Origin: Methanobrevibacter oralis
Lineage (GTDB): Archaea > Methanobacteriota > Methanobacteria > Methanobacteriales > Methanobacteriaceae
Length of the DNA stretch: 64,000 nucleotides
Reading direction: 5' to 3'
Assembly: GCF_001639275.1 (NCBI RefSeq)
Contig: NZ_LWMU01000081.1
Location: 1 to 64,000 of the forward strand
Numbering within the stretch: the stretch's first letter is position 1; every line of letters starts with the position of its first letter. Both the position numbers and the translations under genes were made by a program. Under the pieces are notes generated by a model. The model worked only from the letters and a program-made list of their open reading frames with translations, was not told where the DNA came from and searched no databases. Below, one piece after another: positions 29,133 to 39,985 of this stretch.

Positions 29133-29540
29133 TTAATACACATCTTCTGGATTGAAAACTCGTTTTAGAATTATCTCAAAGTCTTCATCATTAATATTTT
29201 CAATATTAATATTGTTTTCGAGTTTCAATTTTCTATAAAAGCATGATGGGTAACCTTTGTGACAAGCGGCAACATGTTGTTTTACTTTTAATATAATTGC
29301 GTCCATATCACAGTCAATAAAAATTTCTTTAACTTCCTGGATATTTCCAGAGCTTTCTCCTTTTAGCCATTGTTTATTTCGAGATGTACTCCAATAATGA
29401 GCTTTACCAGTTTTTAATGTTTTAATTAAAGCTTCTTTATTCATATTACCTACCATTAAAATTTGATTACTTTTAAAATCCTGTGCAATGGCAGTAATAA
29501 GTTTTTCACCATTAATTTCATGTTTAAAATTAATTTTCAT
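29133..29540 (-). CDS. hisI: Phosphoribosyl-AMP cyclohydrolase HisI
   Basis: This 135-residue protein opens the purine ring of phosphoribosyl-AMP in histidine synthesis. The metal-site motifs are clear: IDCDMDAI near residue 76 (three Asp residues for Mg or Zn) and CHKGYPSCFYR near residue 94 with its zinc cysteines. Length agrees with monofunctional archaeal HisI, with no HisE fusion. It overlaps the 3' end of hisS by 11 nt and is followed by the PIN-KH ATPase 1 nt after its stop, so the three genes form one operon reading hisS-hisI-ATPase. Confidence 0.95.
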   Translation of the reverse strand: MKINFKHEINGEKLITAIAQDFKSNQILMVGNMNKEALIKTLKTGKAHYWSTSRNKQWLKGESSGNIQEVKEIFIDCDMDAIILKVKQHVAACHKGYPSCFYRKLKLENNINIENINDEDFEIILKRVFNPEDVY

Positions 29541-30837
29541 CTTTAATTCCTCTTAAATAATAAACAACATTGTCAACATCAATTAATTCCTGATTACCAC
29601 TTTTCATATCTTTAATTGTAATTTTACCGTCATTTAAATCATTTTCGCCAATAATAGCTATTTTGTCAACATTAATTTTATTAGCATAATTAATTAATTT
29701 CTTGAATTTACGAGCATTTAAATCAACATCAGCTTTAATATTGTTTCTTCTAAGATTTTGTGTTATTTCATAAGCTTTAGCACTTACATTATCGGAAATA
29801 GGAGCAACATAAATATCTAAATGGGATTTTTTCTCTTTTTTCTCACATAATTCATCTAAGGCATTCATTAATCTATCAAAACCCAAGGCAAAACCAGTTG
29901 ATTCAACTTCTTTTCCTCCAAAGACTTTAATTAAACTATATGATCCTCCACCACAGATTTGTTTTTGAGCACCAAGTTCAGGAACATAAATTTCAAAGAC
30001 AATTCCTGTGTAATAATCAAGTCCTCTAGCTACTCCTAAGTTTAAAGTGTAATTTTCAACTTCAAAGCTTTCTAGTAGATTAACAAGTTCTTTAAGTTGA
30101 TTAAATGATTCTTGAGTCTCTGCATAATCTTTTATTAAATTTTCTACTTTGTTGAGAATACTTTTATCTCCAACCAAATCAATTAATTGTAACAGTATTT
30201 GATTTAATTCATCATTATCAATAACAGGGTTGTCACCACTTAAAGATTCTTTTAATAAATCTTTATCTCCTTTATCAATAACAACCATTAGTTCTCTTTG
30301 AGTTTCTTCGGTTATATTGAAATGTTTAAATAACCCTCTAATGATTCCTAAATGATTAATGTTTACATCAGCAGTAGTAATTCCTAAACTGTTAACTGCA
30401 TCATTACATAAAGCTATAACTTCAGCTTCACCTTGAGGAGAGTTAGCACCAATTAATTCACATCCAAATTGCCAAAATTGCCTAAATCTTCCTTTTTGTG
30501 GTCTTTCATATCTAAAACAACTTCCATAATAATAAAGCTTAATAGGTTTTATGGCTGTTTTTTCAAGTTCATTTAAGTATAATCTAGCTATTGGGGCGGT
30601 AATTTCAGGTCTTAAAGTTAATTCTCTATTGGATTTATCTTTAAAGTTGTATAGCTGGTCAACAATTTCTTCTCCAGATTTAGTTGTAAATAATTTTAAT
30701 TCTTCAAATAATGGGGTCTTTACTTCCCTATAACCATAATTTTCAAATATATTTCTTAAGATACTCTGAGCTTCCTTTCTTTCTTGCATTTCATCAAATA
30801 AAAAATCCCGTGTACCTCTTGGTTTTGTAAATTCCAT
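29530..30837 (-). CDS. hisS: Histidyl-tRNA synthetase
   Basis: The 435-residue class II synthetase shows motif 1 region KPRGTRDFLFDEMQERKEA, motif 2 YYGSCFRYERPQKGRFRQFW, the histidine-binding ARGLDYYTGIVFEIY and motif 3 STGFALGFDRLMNAL. The C-terminal anticodon-binding domain follows (LDIYVAPISDNVSAKAYEI). It charges tRNA-His in the cytoplasm. It is first in a minus-strand operon with hisI. The ATG at 30837 follows GTGGAGATGTAAA, a strong ribosome binding site. The 85-nt divergent gap to aroE contains promoters for both directions. Confidence 0.96.
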   Translation of the reverse strand: MEFTKPRGTRDFLFDEMQERKEAQSILRNIFENYGYREVKTPLFEELKLFTTKSGEEIVDQLYNFKDKSNRELTLRPEITAPIARLYLNELEKTAIKPIKLYYYGSCFRYERPQKGRFRQFWQFGCELIGANSPQGEAEVIALCNDAVNSLGITTADVNINHLGIIRGLFKHFNITEETQRELMVVIDKGDKDLLKESLSGDNPVIDNDELNQILLQLIDLVGDKSILNKVENLIKDYAETQESFNQLKELVNLLESFEVENYTLNLGVARGLDYYTGIVFEIYVPELGAQKQICGGGSYSLIKVFGGKEVESTGFALGFDRLMNALDELCEKKEKKSHLDIYVAPISDNVSAKAYEITQNLRRNNIKADVDLNARKFKKLINYANKINVDKIAIIGENDLNDGKITIKDMKSGNQELIDVDNVVYYLRGIKDEN

Positions 30838-30922
30838 TTTACATCTCCACTTCTTTAACCAATTATAGTAAAGTTTTGTATATACAAATTTATATAATCT
30901 TTGATAATCTATTAAATTATAT

Positions 30923-31771
30923 ATGAATATTCAAGGTAGTACAAAAATCGTTGGTTTAATTGGTCAACCTATTGAACACACTTTTTCACCACCGATGCAT
31001 AATGCAGCTTTTATGAAATTAGGATTAGATTATGTTTATCTTCCATTTAGTGTTAATCCTATTAATTTAAAATCTGCAATAAGCGGTGCTAAATCATTAA
31101 GTATTCAGGGACTAAATGTAACAATTCCACATAAAATAGATGTAATTAAGTATCTAGATGAATTAGATGAAATCGCAAAGCTAATTGGTGCAGTAAATAC
31201 GATCGATTTTAAAAATTTAAAAGGATACAATACAGATGGGATTGGGGCTATTAAAGCTATTGAAGAAGTATCTAATGTTAAAAATAAAAATGTTATTGTT
31301 TCAGGTGCTGGTGGTGCTTCAAGAGCTATTTCATTTTATTTAGCTAAATTTGGTGTTGAATCATTAACAATTTTAAATAGAAATGTTGTAAAAGCAGAAA
31401 AATTAGCTAATGATATTTTAAATTCCGATTTGATTGGAAATATTAAAACAGATTCACTTGAAAATATTAGCAAATATTTAACTAAAAGTGATATTTTAAT
31501 TAACACAACACCGCTAGGAATGAACCCGAGTTTAGAGGCTGTTTCAATAGCTAATGCGAATGATATGCATGAAGATTTAGTAGTATTTGATGCGGTTTAT
31601 AATCCTAATGAAACAGTTCTATTAAAAGAAGCAATTAAAGCTGGAGCAAAACCTGTTTATGGGATAAAAATGTTATTATATCAAGGTGCAGAAAGTTTTG
31701 AGATATGGACAGGTAAAAAAGCACCAATAAAAGCAATGTATGAAAGCCTAATAAAAACACTTAATTTATGA
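30923..31771 (+). CDS. aroE: Shikimate dehydrogenase AroE
   Basis: This 282-residue protein reduces 3-dehydroshikimate with NADPH in aromatic amino-acid synthesis. Visible are the substrate-binding IGQPIEHTFSPPMHNAAF, the catalytic LNVTIPHKIDVI with its Lys, IGAVNTIDF, the NADP-binding VSGAGGASRAISFYLA and the C-terminal GIKMLLYQGAESFEIWTG. A TATA-like TTTATATA at about 30889-30896 puts the transcription start close to the ATG, and no ribosome binding site is seen, so the mRNA may be leaderless. The next gene follows after 7 nt. Confidence 0.95.
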   Translation: MNIQGSTKIVGLIGQPIEHTFSPPMHNAAFMKLGLDYVYLPFSVNPINLKSAISGAKSLSIQGLNVTIPHKIDVIKYLDELDEIAKLIGAVNTIDFKNLKGYNTDGIGAIKAIEEVSNVKNKNVIVSGAGGASRAISFYLAKFGVESLTILNRNVVKAEKLANDILNSDLIGNIKTDSLENISKYLTKSDILINTTPLGMNPSLEAVSIANANDMHEDLVVFDAVYNPNETVLLKEAIKAGAKPVYGIKMLLYQGAESFEIWTGKKAPIKAMYESLIKTLNL

Positions 31772-31778
31772 TGATATT

Positions 31779-32462
31779 ATGGATTTATTTTTAGATTTAG
31801 CAAATATGACAGAGTCGAATGAATTTTCAAAGTCTAAAAAAGGTGTGTTGAAATTTCTTAAAATTATTGGAGTGGATAGTCGCTTTATAAGTTACACTCC
31901 AGAAAAAATTTATATTAACAATCTACGTTTTTCTAAATTTTCAAGAAAACGAGAAGATATTTTTAAAAAACAATTTAGTGATATTGAAGTTGTAAGGAAC
32001 TCCTTATTTCAAAAAATATGCTCAAAATCATCGAAAGTATTATCTGATATTGAACCAAACAGTGTTATTTTAATTCCAAAAAACAATGAATTAATGGAAA
32101 TTATTTTAGAGCCATATACTCGTAAATACGGTGTTAAATTAGTTTATAGTGGAGGTCATGATTTAATAGCCAATCCTTTAATATTGGATGATGAAGTAAA
32201 TTCAATTTTTTCAAGTATTTTTAAAGGAGAAGGCATTAATTTTGGAAAAAAAGAAGGTGAAATTTATCCATTTATTAACGTTTCAAAAAAATGGATCAAT
32301 TCCTTTTTAGAAATGGATAATAAGGAGTGTATTAACGGGTCAAATGGAGATGAGCTAGCTAATTCATTCATGAAATTTTTAGAAGATGTAGTCCCTCAAT
32401 ATAGGGAAAATGTCCTTAAAGCTTCTGAATTTATAGAAGAAAAATTAAAAATTAAACAATGA
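31779..32462 (+). CDS. Uncharacterised protein downstream of aroE
   Basis: The family of this 227-residue soluble protein is not recognised. It is Lys- and Ser-rich, has no signal peptide or membrane helix, and holds a central block [30 protein letters not shown] that could be a nucleotide- or substrate-binding loop, followed by [13 protein letters not shown] and a helical C terminus. It begins 7 nt after aroE and overlaps the 3' end of the convergent rfcL by 18 nt. The position next to aroE hints at cotranscription but not at a function. Confidence 0.7.
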   Translation: MDLFLDLANMTESNEFSKSKKGVLKFLKIIGVDSRFISYTPEKIYINNLRFSKFSRKREDIFKKQFSDIEVVRNSLFQKICSKSSKVLSDIEPNSVILIPKNNELMEIILEPYTRKYGVKLVYSGGHDLIANPLILDDEVNSIFSSIFKGEGINFGKKEGEIYPFINVSKKWINSFLEMDNKECINGSNGDELANSFMKFLEDVVPQYRENVLKASEFIEEKLKIKQ

Positions 32463-33851
32463 AGTTTGTTTTGTTGCTTTCTCTTTAGCTTTTTCTTCTT
32501 TTATTTCTTCACCCTTATCTTCAGCGACTGGTTCGGCTGAAATAAATCCTTGCATTTGAATTTCTAATTCTTTAGCTCTTTTATCTCTCTCTTCAATTCT
32601 CATTTTTCCTTTTTGTTTTTCCATCTTAGTTATAACTTTTTTAGGGATTTTTTTAGATCTAAAACGTTTTATGTCATCATTGTCAAATTCTAAAAAGTCA
32701 GAAATTTCCCAAGCTAGTTCATCATTTTTAAACATTATTTCTAAATATGGAAACATAGAAATGGCTATTGAATGTGAAATGTGCATTTTTTGAGACATTT
32801 TCTCAGCAATTTTGTCTCTAAGGTTTCTTTTTACCCTATTACGTCCCATTAAAGTGAAAGTTGTTGGAGATGTAATTTTTGTGAATTTTTTATAAGTGTC
32901 ATGTTTTGAACTGCTAACGCCAATTCCCATAAAATCACTAGCATATTTCCAATAGCCATAGTTTCTAGTGTGCTGTGCTCTTCCAAAATATAAATCTGCC
33001 TTTGAAATATTTTCATAAGCTTTTTTAATTTCATCTTTTTTTGTGTATTCTCTAGGAATATTCTCTGCAATATATTCCATTACAAGTGTTGGGTCTTCTT
33101 CAACTCTTAAAGCATCTTTAACATGTTTGGGATTTTTACTTTTTAAAACAGCAGTAACTCCATTTATTATTGTTGAGCGATCATCTTTAGTTGTTATGTT
33201 TTCCACATCTTGAACTTCTAAAACTTCTTCTTTATTAGCTAATGATTGTAGGGTATTTATTGCAGAACGCATATCTCCATTAGCCTTTTTAGACAATTCT
33301 TTTAAAGCAGCAGGGTTTACTTTAACCTCCTCATTTTGAGCTATTTCTCGTAAAAGTTTATTAATACTTGGTGATCTAACTTTGCTCATTTTTAAAACAG
33401 TACATTTTGTTTTAAGCGAAGTTAGTCTTTTAGAATAGAAATCATTGGCTATTAATATTAGTGGGTGTTTAGAGGATTTTATAATCTCACCAATAGCTTT
33501 AACACCACCACGATCATTGGTTCCGTGAATTCCATCAACCTCATCAAGAATTATTAACTTGTAATCATCTCCAAAAAGAGATCTTGAAGATGAGGATTCA
33601 CCGATAGTTCTTTTGATAATGTCATGTGAACGTTTATCACTTGCATTAAGTTCAACGTATTCTGAAAATTCTTTAGCTATAACTTGTGCAAGTGTTGTTT
33701 TTCCAATTCCAGGTGGACCAACTAAAAGTAAGGGGTTTTGAGGATCACCTCTTTTCCAATTATTAATCCACTCTAAAATTGTTTTTTTCTCTTTATTGTT
33801 ACCAACTACTTCATCTAAGCTTTGTGGTCGGTATTTGTCAGTCCATAACAT
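32445..33851 (-). CDS. rfcL: Replication factor C large subunit
   Basis: This 468-residue clamp-loader subunit has an AAA+ core at residues 1-210: [16 protein letters not shown], Walker [10 protein letters not shown] near 45, ILDEVDGI (Walker B) and the lid region [17 protein letters not shown] helical collar and a highly charged Lys/Glu C terminus follow, ending in a PCNA-interacting box QTSLFNF. With RfcS it loads PCNA onto primed DNA. It lies 9 nt behind rfcS on the same strand, and this rfcS-rfcL order is typical. Its final codons overlap the convergent gene downstream of aroE. Confidence 0.96.
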   Translation of the reverse strand: MLWTDKYRPQSLDEVVGNNKEKKTILEWINNWKRGDPQNPLLLVGPPGIGKTTLAQVIAKEFSEYVELNASDKRSHDIIKRTIGESSSSRSLFGDDYKLIILDEVDGIHGTNDRGGVKAIGEIIKSSKHPLILIANDFYSKRLTSLKTKCTVLKMSKVRSPSINKLLREIAQNEEVKVNPAALKELSKKANGDMRSAINTLQSLANKEEVLEVQDVENITTKDDRSTIINGVTAVLKSKNPKHVKDALRVEEDPTLVMEYIAENIPREYTKKDEIKKAYENISKADLYFGRAQHTRNYGYWKYASDFMGIGVSSSKHDTYKKFTKITSPTTFTLMGRNRVKRNLRDKIAEKMSQKMHISHSIAISMFPYLEIMFKNDELAWEISDFLEFDNDDIKRFRSKKIPKKVITKMEKQKGKMRIEERDKRAKELEIQMQGFISAEPVAEDKGEEIKEEKAKEKATKQTSLFNF

Positions 33852-33860
33852 TTATATACC

Positions 33861-34808
33861 TTATAAGAATTTAGTTAAAAGAGCTTCAAGTTGTATTCTT
33901 GGATTAGCTCCTTCTCTTATTCTAAAATCACAATTAGCAATTGATTCTATTAAATCTATGTAGAATTCAGGATCCATTTTTCCATCAACTATTCTTTTAG
34001 AAACTTCTTGATAAATTTGTGTAACCATATCTTCTCCACTAGTGCCTTGTAAAACCATTGTTTCTCTTAAGATTGTTCTAGCTCCCATGAAATCTCCAGT
34101 TAGTGCTTTGGTTATAAGATTACTAATGTCTTGTGGTTTTGCTTTAGAAACAACTTCATAAACGGATTCTTCATTAACTATTTCTCCTTCTGAGGTTGCT
34201 GCTTGTAAAACATTTACAGCTTTACGCATATCTCCTTCTGCAAAGTAAACGATAGTTTCAAGACCTTTTTCATCATATTCAAACTTTTCATTTTCACAGA
34301 TGTATTTTAATCTAGCTACTATATCTTCTCCTTTAATTGGAGCAAATCTGAATATTGCACATCTTGATTGGATAGGGTCAATAATTTTAGAAGAATAATT
34401 ACATGAAAGGATAAATGATGCTGTTTTTGTATACATTTCCATTTCACGTCTAAGTGCATGCTGCGCATCTTTTGTCATGTTATCTACTTCATCTAGAAAA
34501 ATTATTCTAAATGGAGCACCAACAGGTTTTAATCTACAGAAATTTTTAATATTATTCCTTACTGTTTCAATTCCTCTTGCATCGGATGCATTAAGTTCTA
34601 AGAAGTTTTGCCTCCAGTATTCCCCAAGAATTGACTTTACAAGAGCTAATGCAGTAGTTGTTTTTCCAACACCTGCAGGTCCAGTAAACATTAAATTAGG
34701 CATGCTTTCTTCGCCTACATATTTTTGGAGTCTTGTTATTATTTGTTTTTGCCCTACGATATCTTCTAGTTTTTGTGGCCTATATTTTTCTACCCAAGGT
34801 CCGCTCAT
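33861..34808 (-). CDS. rfcS: Replication factor C small subunit
   Basis: This 315-residue AAA+ protein is of standard RfcS length. It shows [16 protein letters not shown], Walker [10 protein letters not shown] near residue 44, [11 protein letters not shown] (Walker B), the SRC arginine-finger motif in [12 protein letters not shown] and the sensor-2 region [14 protein letters not shown]. Four copies join one RfcL to form the clamp loader. No intein is present. The ATG at 34808 follows AAATGGTGATTTA, which has a GGTGAT ribosome binding site. rfcL follows after 9 nt. Confidence 0.97.
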   Translation of the reverse strand: MSGPWVEKYRPQKLEDIVGQKQIITRLQKYVGEESMPNLMFTGPAGVGKTTTALALVKSILGEYWRQNFLELNASDARGIETVRNNIKNFCRLKPVGAPFRIIFLDEVDNMTKDAQHALRREMEMYTKTASFILSCNYSSKIIDPIQSRCAIFRFAPIKGEDIVARLKYICENEKFEYDEKGLETIVYFAEGDMRKAVNVLQAATSEGEIVNEESVYEVVSKAKPQDISNLITKALTGDFMGARTILRETMVLQGTSGEDMVTQIYQEVSKRIVDGKMDPEFYIDLIESIANCDFRIREGANPRIQLEALLTKFL

Positions 34809-34904
34809 TAAATCACCATTTTTTTACTAGTAGAATATTTGTAATTTTTAATTAAATTATCTTTTGGTTAATATTTTTAATTTTTTCCTTAACTTTTTTT
34901 TTAA

Positions 34905-35165
34905 GAGGGGGCTGCCAAATTTAATTTTATATAAAGAAGCTTTAGGAACTTCAAAAATTAACACTCCTAATCTTTCACTAAGTTTATCTTTCCCATCTAA
35001 TTTATAAATCCATGTTTTGTTCGTTTAAATCAATCTTTAGAATACTAATATGTTCAGCTAATTTAAAAACATTTTCACAGTTAAATTCATAATCAGAAAA
35101 TTTATTTTAGGTAATGCATTTCATCCATTAATTCTAAAAAAGTTTTTATTTATATGGAATTTTTA
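34905..35165 (-). pseudogene. Remnant of a PD-(D/E)XK (Rpn-like) putative transposase/nuclease gene
   Basis: The 592-nt gap between rfcS and htpX holds three consecutive coding-like scraps on the minus strand in different frames: TFLELMDEMHYLK, then YEFNCENVFKLAEHISILK, then TWIYKLDGKDKLSERLGVL continuing to FEVPKASLYK. The order and wording resemble the middle and C-terminal part of Rpn-family recombination-promoting nucleases, where a KLxxxLxxHFIELPK-like segment is typical. Frameshifts and stops show it is dead. The family call is tentative. The remaining sequence to 35400 is AT-rich and should hold the htpX promoter. Confidence 0.45.
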
Positions 35166-35400
35166 ATTCCTAATGTTAATTTAGAGAATTTTTTATAGAA
35201 TAAGTTTTCATTTTGTTTCATTATAATACAGTTGTTTGGAATTTTTTTACTTTTAGAAAATTCATGATATTATTATCTATAAAAAATTTATTCAATGAAA
35301 AATTTCATTTTTTTAATAATGAAACTATAGCTATAAATAGCTAGTGAGTATAAGAATAGTAATATAAATTATTGTACTAAAATTAATTAGGTGGTATTGT

Positions 35401-36357
35401 ATGAGAGGAACTTGGAAACTCAAATTAAGAATGTGGCTTACAACAATTTTAATGTTTACTATTGTTTATTTTTTAGTATCATTAGCTGGAGCTTATTTAG
35501 GGATTAGTGGAGGATACTTTTTTTTAATTGTTAGTTTAATCATTGTATTTTTACAATATTGGTTTGGTCCTTCAATCGTAAAACGTTCAATGAATGTTAG
35601 ACCACTTTCACCACAAGAAGCACCACATATTCATCAAATGGTGGAAGAATTATCACAAGCCGCTGGAATACCAAAACCTGAAATTGGTCTTTCAGAAATT
35701 AATATTCCAAATGCTTTTGCATATGGTAGAACTAGTAGAAGTGGACATATTGCAATTACCCATCCAATTTTAGGATTGTTGGATAGGGATGAGCTAAAAG
35801 CGGTTTTAGGTCATGAAATGGGACATTTAAAACATAATGACATGGCTATTACTGCAATGGTAAGTGTTATTCCTATGATATGTTACTATATTGCATTATC
35901 ATTCATGTTCTCAAGAAACAATAATAATGGAGGATTTATAATAGGCATTGTTGGTTATGTATTTTATTTAATTGGACAGTTACTTGTTCTATTTATTTCA
36001 AGGATCAGAGAATATTATGCTGATGAAGCTAGTGTTGAGTTTGGAAATCGTCCTGCAGCATTAGTATCTGCATTATATAAATTGTCTTATGGAGCTGCTA
36101 AAGTTGATAGTCAAATAATTAATGAAGTAAACACAACACGTGCTTTCTTTATAAATGATGTGAATAATGCTCAAAGCGATATTAATGAATTTAGACAAAT
36201 TGATTATAATGGTGATGGGTCTATTTCAGATGATGAGTTAAGAAGACTTAATAATGCTCGTATTGAAGTTTCAACTTCAAAGAAATTGATGGAAATATTA
36301 TCTACTCATCCAGATACTTTAAAAAGAGTTAAAAGATTATCAGAATTAGAAAATTAG
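35401..36357 (+). CDS. htpX: HtpX-like M48 membrane metalloprotease with an EF-hand-like loop
   Basis: This 318-residue membrane protease has two N-terminal helices (about 13-52), the zinc site HEMGH (residues 138-142), two more hydrophobic segments (about 150-200) and the third zinc ligand in ISRIREYYADEASVEFG. HtpX proteins degrade misfolded membrane proteins, with the active site in the cytoplasm. Unusually, residues 268-279 read DYNGDGSISDDE, a textbook 12-residue EF-hand calcium loop, placed between the protease core and a short C-terminal helix. The start ATG follows TAGGTGGTATTGT, a strong ribosome binding site. trmI follows after about 15 nt. Confidence 0.92.
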   Translation: MRGTWKLKLRMWLTTILMFTIVYFLVSLAGAYLGISGGYFFLIVSLIIVFLQYWFGPSIVKRSMNVRPLSPQEAPHIHQMVEELSQAAGIPKPEIGLSEINIPNAFAYGRTSRSGHIAITHPILGLLDRDELKAVLGHEMGHLKHNDMAITAMVSVIPMICYYIALSFMFSRNNNNGGFIIGIVGYVFYLIGQLLVLFISRIREYYADEASVEFGNRPAALVSALYKLSYGAAKVDSQIINEVNTTRAFFINDVNNAQSDINEFRQIDYNGDGSISDDELRRLNNARIEVSTSKKLMEILSTHPDTLKRVKRLSELEN

Positions 36358-36372
36358 GTGATCTAGTTGAAA

Positions 36373-37098
36373 ATGATTTTAGATGAACGTGGAAAAAAGT
36401 ATATTCTTAAAAAAGATTCAGATTTTCAAAGTGATTTAGGAATAATTTCACAAGAACAATTAGCTAATTGTGAAATTGGTGATGAGCTTGAAAGTCATTT
36501 AGGTCACGCATTTAAAATCGTAAAACCTAATATTAATGATTTCATAGATTTAATGGATCGGCATTGTTCAATATTACTTAAAAAAGACATTGGACTTGTG
36601 CTTGCTCATACTGGATTAGGTGCAGGATGTCGCGTTGTTGATGCTGGAACTGGTGCAGGAGCTATTGCACTTAATTTTGGTAATGTTGTTGGTGAAGATG
36701 GTAGAGTATTTACTTATGAGATAAGGGAAGACTTTGCAGAAATTGCAAAAAACAACATTGAAAAATTTGGTATTAAAAACATTGAAGTTAAAAATAAGAA
36801 TATTAAAGACGGAATTGATGAAGATAATATTGATTTAATCTTTTTAGACTTACCAAAGCCATTTGAACTCTTTGAAGAGGTATATAGATCTTTAAATGTT
36901 GGAGGTTTTTTAGCTGTTTATGCTCCGTATATAGATCAAGCTGAAATTTCTTATAGAATAGCTAAAAAGCTTAATTTTTATGGTGTTGAAATTATTGAAA
37001 TTTTAGAGCGAGGTCTTGAGGTTAGACCTCAAGGTGTAAGACCAAAAACTCGCATGGTAGGCCATAGTGGATACTTGGTATTTGCACGTAAACTATAA
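36373..37098 (+). CDS. trmI: tRNA (adenine-N1)-methyltransferase TrmI
   Basis: The 241-residue protein begins with a small barrel domain (ILDERGKKYILKKDSDFQ) followed by an S-adenosylmethionine-binding Rossmann fold: VVDAGTGAGAIALNFG (motif I), VFTYEIREDFAEIAKNNI, and DLIFLDLPKPFELFEE (catalytic Asp region). This is the archaeal TrmI group that makes m1A at tRNA positions 57/58. An AGGTGAT ribosome binding site overlaps the htpX stop (36356-36362). ATG 36373 has spacing 10 and TTG 36367 spacing 4, so both starts are possible. Cotranscription with htpX is likely. Confidence 0.9.
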   Translation: MILDERGKKYILKKDSDFQSDLGIISQEQLANCEIGDELESHLGHAFKIVKPNINDFIDLMDRHCSILLKKDIGLVLAHTGLGAGCRVVDAGTGAGAIALNFGNVVGEDGRVFTYEIREDFAEIAKNNIEKFGIKNIEVKNKNIKDGIDEDNIDLIFLDLPKPFELFEEVYRSLNVGGFLAVYAPYIDQAEISYRIAKKLNFYGVEIIEILERGLEVRPQGVRPKTRMVGHSGYLVFARKL

Positions 37099-37119
37099 AA
37101 AAAGAAAAAATGGGATTAT

Positions 37120-39975
37120 TTATTCCATAAAAATTGCTGGTTTATAAGGCATTGCATTTTTAGCCTTATTTTCAGGGTCATAGCTATCATCATTGTGGAT
37201 AATAACCTCATTTCCACATTCTTCTTTAATATAATCGATAGCATCAGTTAATATTTGATTTTCATTGATTTTACCAATATATCTTGTTTTAGTTATTTCA
37301 CGACCTATTTTTTTAGCTACTTGAGCTATTTCTTTTTTATCATCGTAAATTTTAGCTCCAATAGCTCTACCCATGATTTGACCAATATCTGGTTTTCCAA
37401 CATCGTTGGCTATTTTGTATAAATCCCATTTCCATTCAGGAGCTAGGTAAATATGAACTTTTTCAACATTTTTACCAAGCATTTTTTTAATTTGTTTTAT
37501 GTCATTGATTGTATTTTGAACTAATTCTTCAGATTTTTCAATTTCTAAGCTTACTCTGTTTTCATCATATTTAGGCCATTCAGCTTCACTTACAAAAGCA
37601 TTGCCTCCATATTTGGCCCATAATTCTTCAGATGTGTGTGGAGTAAATGGTGCGAGTAATCTAATCCATGATTCTAAAACAACAGATAAAACATATATTA
37701 TTGCAGGATCTTGTGAATTAATTAAATGCTTAATTCTGTATAGATAATGGTCAATATCTTTTTTAAGTAAGAATAATGATTCTTGAAGGGCTTTCCTTGT
37801 TTGAAAAGCTTCTAATGCTTTAGTTGCATCTTTAACGTGTTTATTAAGTTGACTTAACATCCACATATCAATAGTACGTGTGAGTTCAACTTTTTTGATA
37901 TTGTTTAAATCTAGAGGTGAACCTTTAATTTCTTCTACTTTGGATGCAAAATCTTTAAACCATTCTAATCTTCTTTTAGTTCCAAGCACTTCTTTTTCTC
38001 TCCAATCAAAATCTTGCCATGGTTCAGCTGATGCCATTAAAAAGAGTCTTACAACATCTGCACTATATTCCCTAATTGCATCTTTTAATAAAATAACATT
38101 TCCTTTTGAGGATGACATTTTATTTCCTTCTAAAAGACCCATTCCAAATACTACAGTTCCTTTAGGCCATTTATCTTTAGGATAAATTGCACTGTGGTGG
38201 AACATTAAGAAACTTAAGTGGTTTCCAACTAAATCTTTAGCAGATAATCTCCAATCAAGAGGATACCAATAATTAAATTCGTTTTGGATTTTTTCAACGA
38301 GTTCATCATCTACATTGATTTTTCCTGATTCTTTATTTAATAAAACTTTATCAAAGAAAGCAATGTTTAAATCATCAGGATTCATGTCTTTTAGGTATTT
38401 AGCTATTGTATAATATGACATGTAAATTGTAGAGTCAGTAAGTGGTTCAATTAGCCATTGTTTATCCCAAGGGAGTCTAGTTCCAAGCCCCACATTTCTA
38501 GAACACGCCCAATCATCTAACCAATCAATATAATATTCAAAATTATTTTTAACTTCAGGAGGAATTATTGTTTCACCATCAAGAACTTTTAATGTTTTTT
38601 CTGTCCATTTAGGATTTCCATAATTCATAAACCATTGATTGTCCATTATTTTAACAACACAGTTTTCACCACATCTACAAATAATTGGACGTTCTGCAAA
38701 GTCATACATTATTGTAGCTATATTTTTAGCTATTAACTCTTCCTTTAATTCTTCACGTGCAATTGATACTTTTTTACCACCATAATTTGGAATAGATTTA
38801 ATAATCCTTCCTTTACTATGTTCTATTTTATAAAGTTCATTTGTTGCATCTTGTAATTTTTCATCATTTTGATTTTTTATTTGTAGTTTTTCAATAATGT
38901 CTGCGGCAGGAATTTCTCCATATCCTTTAACGCTACATACAGGAATTGGATTAACATCTTTGATGATATCTTCTAAATTATATTTTGATAATATTTCATG
39001 ATTATTTTTCAAATCCTGAAGAGCAATATAATCTGCAGGTGCATCAGCAGGTTCTGAGAAAACAACTCCACTTCCATAAGATCCACTGACGAAACTAGCA
39101 GGCAAGATTGGAAGTTTGTCTCCAGTAAATGGGTTTTTTACAAATTTTCCAATTAAATCATTTGGATTAATTTCACTAACGATTGTTAAATCTTTAACTT
39201 GATGTTTTAAGTTATGATACGCTTCTTTTGTAATAATCCAATGTTCACCATTTGAATTGACTTCAATATATTTAATATCTGGGTTTAACCAAATATTTGT
39301 TGCTCCAACAATCGTTTCTGGTCTAAGTGTAGCAGTCACGAAAATTTTATCTTCCATTTTAAATTTAAGTAAAGTAAGCTCATTTATTCCAACTCCTTCA
39401 CCTTCAAGCAGATCATGGTCTCCTACAGGATTACCACATCTTGGACAATATTTAACTGGATGTTTTCCTTTGATAACCAATCCTTTTTCTTTTAAAGTTG
39501 TTATTTGCCATTCTATGAATTTTTTATAAGTTGGATCGATTGTTTTGAATTCTCTTCTCCAATCTATTGAATATCCCATTTCATGCATTACTTCATTATA
39601 TTCGCTACTAAAGTATTTTACAATATATTCAGGGTCTTCTAACTTATGAAGTTCTTCTTTAGGCACTCCATGAACATTTTCATATAAATTAAGAGTCCAA
39701 GGATCTTTTCTTTTAATCCTATCTGCAATTCCAATAACTGGTGCTCCAGTTACATGCCATGCCATGGGGAATAATACGTTAAATCCTTTCATTCTTTTAA
39801 ATCTTGCATAAACATCTGGAACAGTATATGTACGGCCGTGTCCAATATGCATAGCTCCACTAGGGTATGGAAAAGCTACAGTTAAATATAACTTTTCTTT
39901 ATCATTTGGATTTGATTCAAATAGCTTGCTTTCTTCCCATTTTTTCTGCCATTTTTTTTCTATATTTTCGTTCAC
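37120..39975 (-). CDS. leuS: Leucyl-tRNA synthetase (archaeal type)
   Basis: The 951-residue class I synthetase has the HIGH motif in [17 protein letters not shown] near residue 41, a zinc-type [12 protein letters not shown] in the connective domain, the editing domain block [16 protein letters not shown], the KMSKS variant NKMSSSKGN near residue 645 and a long C-terminal anticodon and tRNA-binding region. Length and editing-domain placement are those of archaeal and eukaryotic LeuRS. It charges tRNA-Leu and edits misactivated amino acids. nadE lies upstream on the same strand, 10 nt away, so the two are probably one operon. The start ATG follows ATGGTGATTGAGTGA with a GGTGAT site. Confidence 0.97.
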   Translation of the reverse strand: MNENIEKKWQKKWEESKLFESNPNDKEKLYLTVAFPYPSGAMHIGHGRTYTVPDVYARFKRMKGFNVLFPMAWHVTGAPVIGIADRIKRKDPWTLNLYENVHGVPKEELHKLEDPEYIVKYFSSEYNEVMHEMGYSIDWRREFKTIDPTYKKFIEWQITTLKEKGLVIKGKHPVKYCPRCGNPVGDHDLLEGEGVGINELTLLKFKMEDKIFVTATLRPETIVGATNIWLNPDIKYIEVNSNGEHWIITKEAYHNLKHQVKDLTIVSEINPNDLIGKFVKNPFTGDKLPILPASFVSGSYGSGVVFSEPADAPADYIALQDLKNNHEILSKYNLEDIIKDVNPIPVCSVKGYGEIPAADIIEKLQIKNQNDEKLQDATNELYKIEHSKGRIIKSIPNYGGKKVSIAREELKEELIAKNIATIMYDFAERPIICRCGENCVVKIMDNQWFMNYGNPKWTEKTLKVLDGETIIPPEVKNNFEYYIDWLDDWACSRNVGLGTRLPWDKQWLIEPLTDSTIYMSYYTIAKYLKDMNPDDLNIAFFDKVLLNKESGKINVDDELVEKIQNEFNYWYPLDWRLSAKDLVGNHLSFLMFHHSAIYPKDKWPKGTVVFGMGLLEGNKMSSSKGNVILLKDAIREYSADVVRLFLMASAEPWQDFDWREKEVLGTKRRLEWFKDFASKVEEIKGSPLDLNNIKKVELTRTIDMWMLSQLNKHVKDATKALEAFQTRKALQESLFLLKKDIDHYLYRIKHLINSQDPAIIYVLSVVLESWIRLLAPFTPHTSEELWAKYGGNAFVSEAEWPKYDENRVSLEIEKSEELVQNTINDIKQIKKMLGKNVEKVHIYLAPEWKWDLYKIANDVGKPDIGQIMGRAIGAKIYDDKKEIAQVAKKIGREITKTRYIGKINENQILTDAIDYIKEECGNEVIIHNDDSYDPENKAKNAMPYKPAIFME

Positions 39976-39985
39976 TCAATCACCA

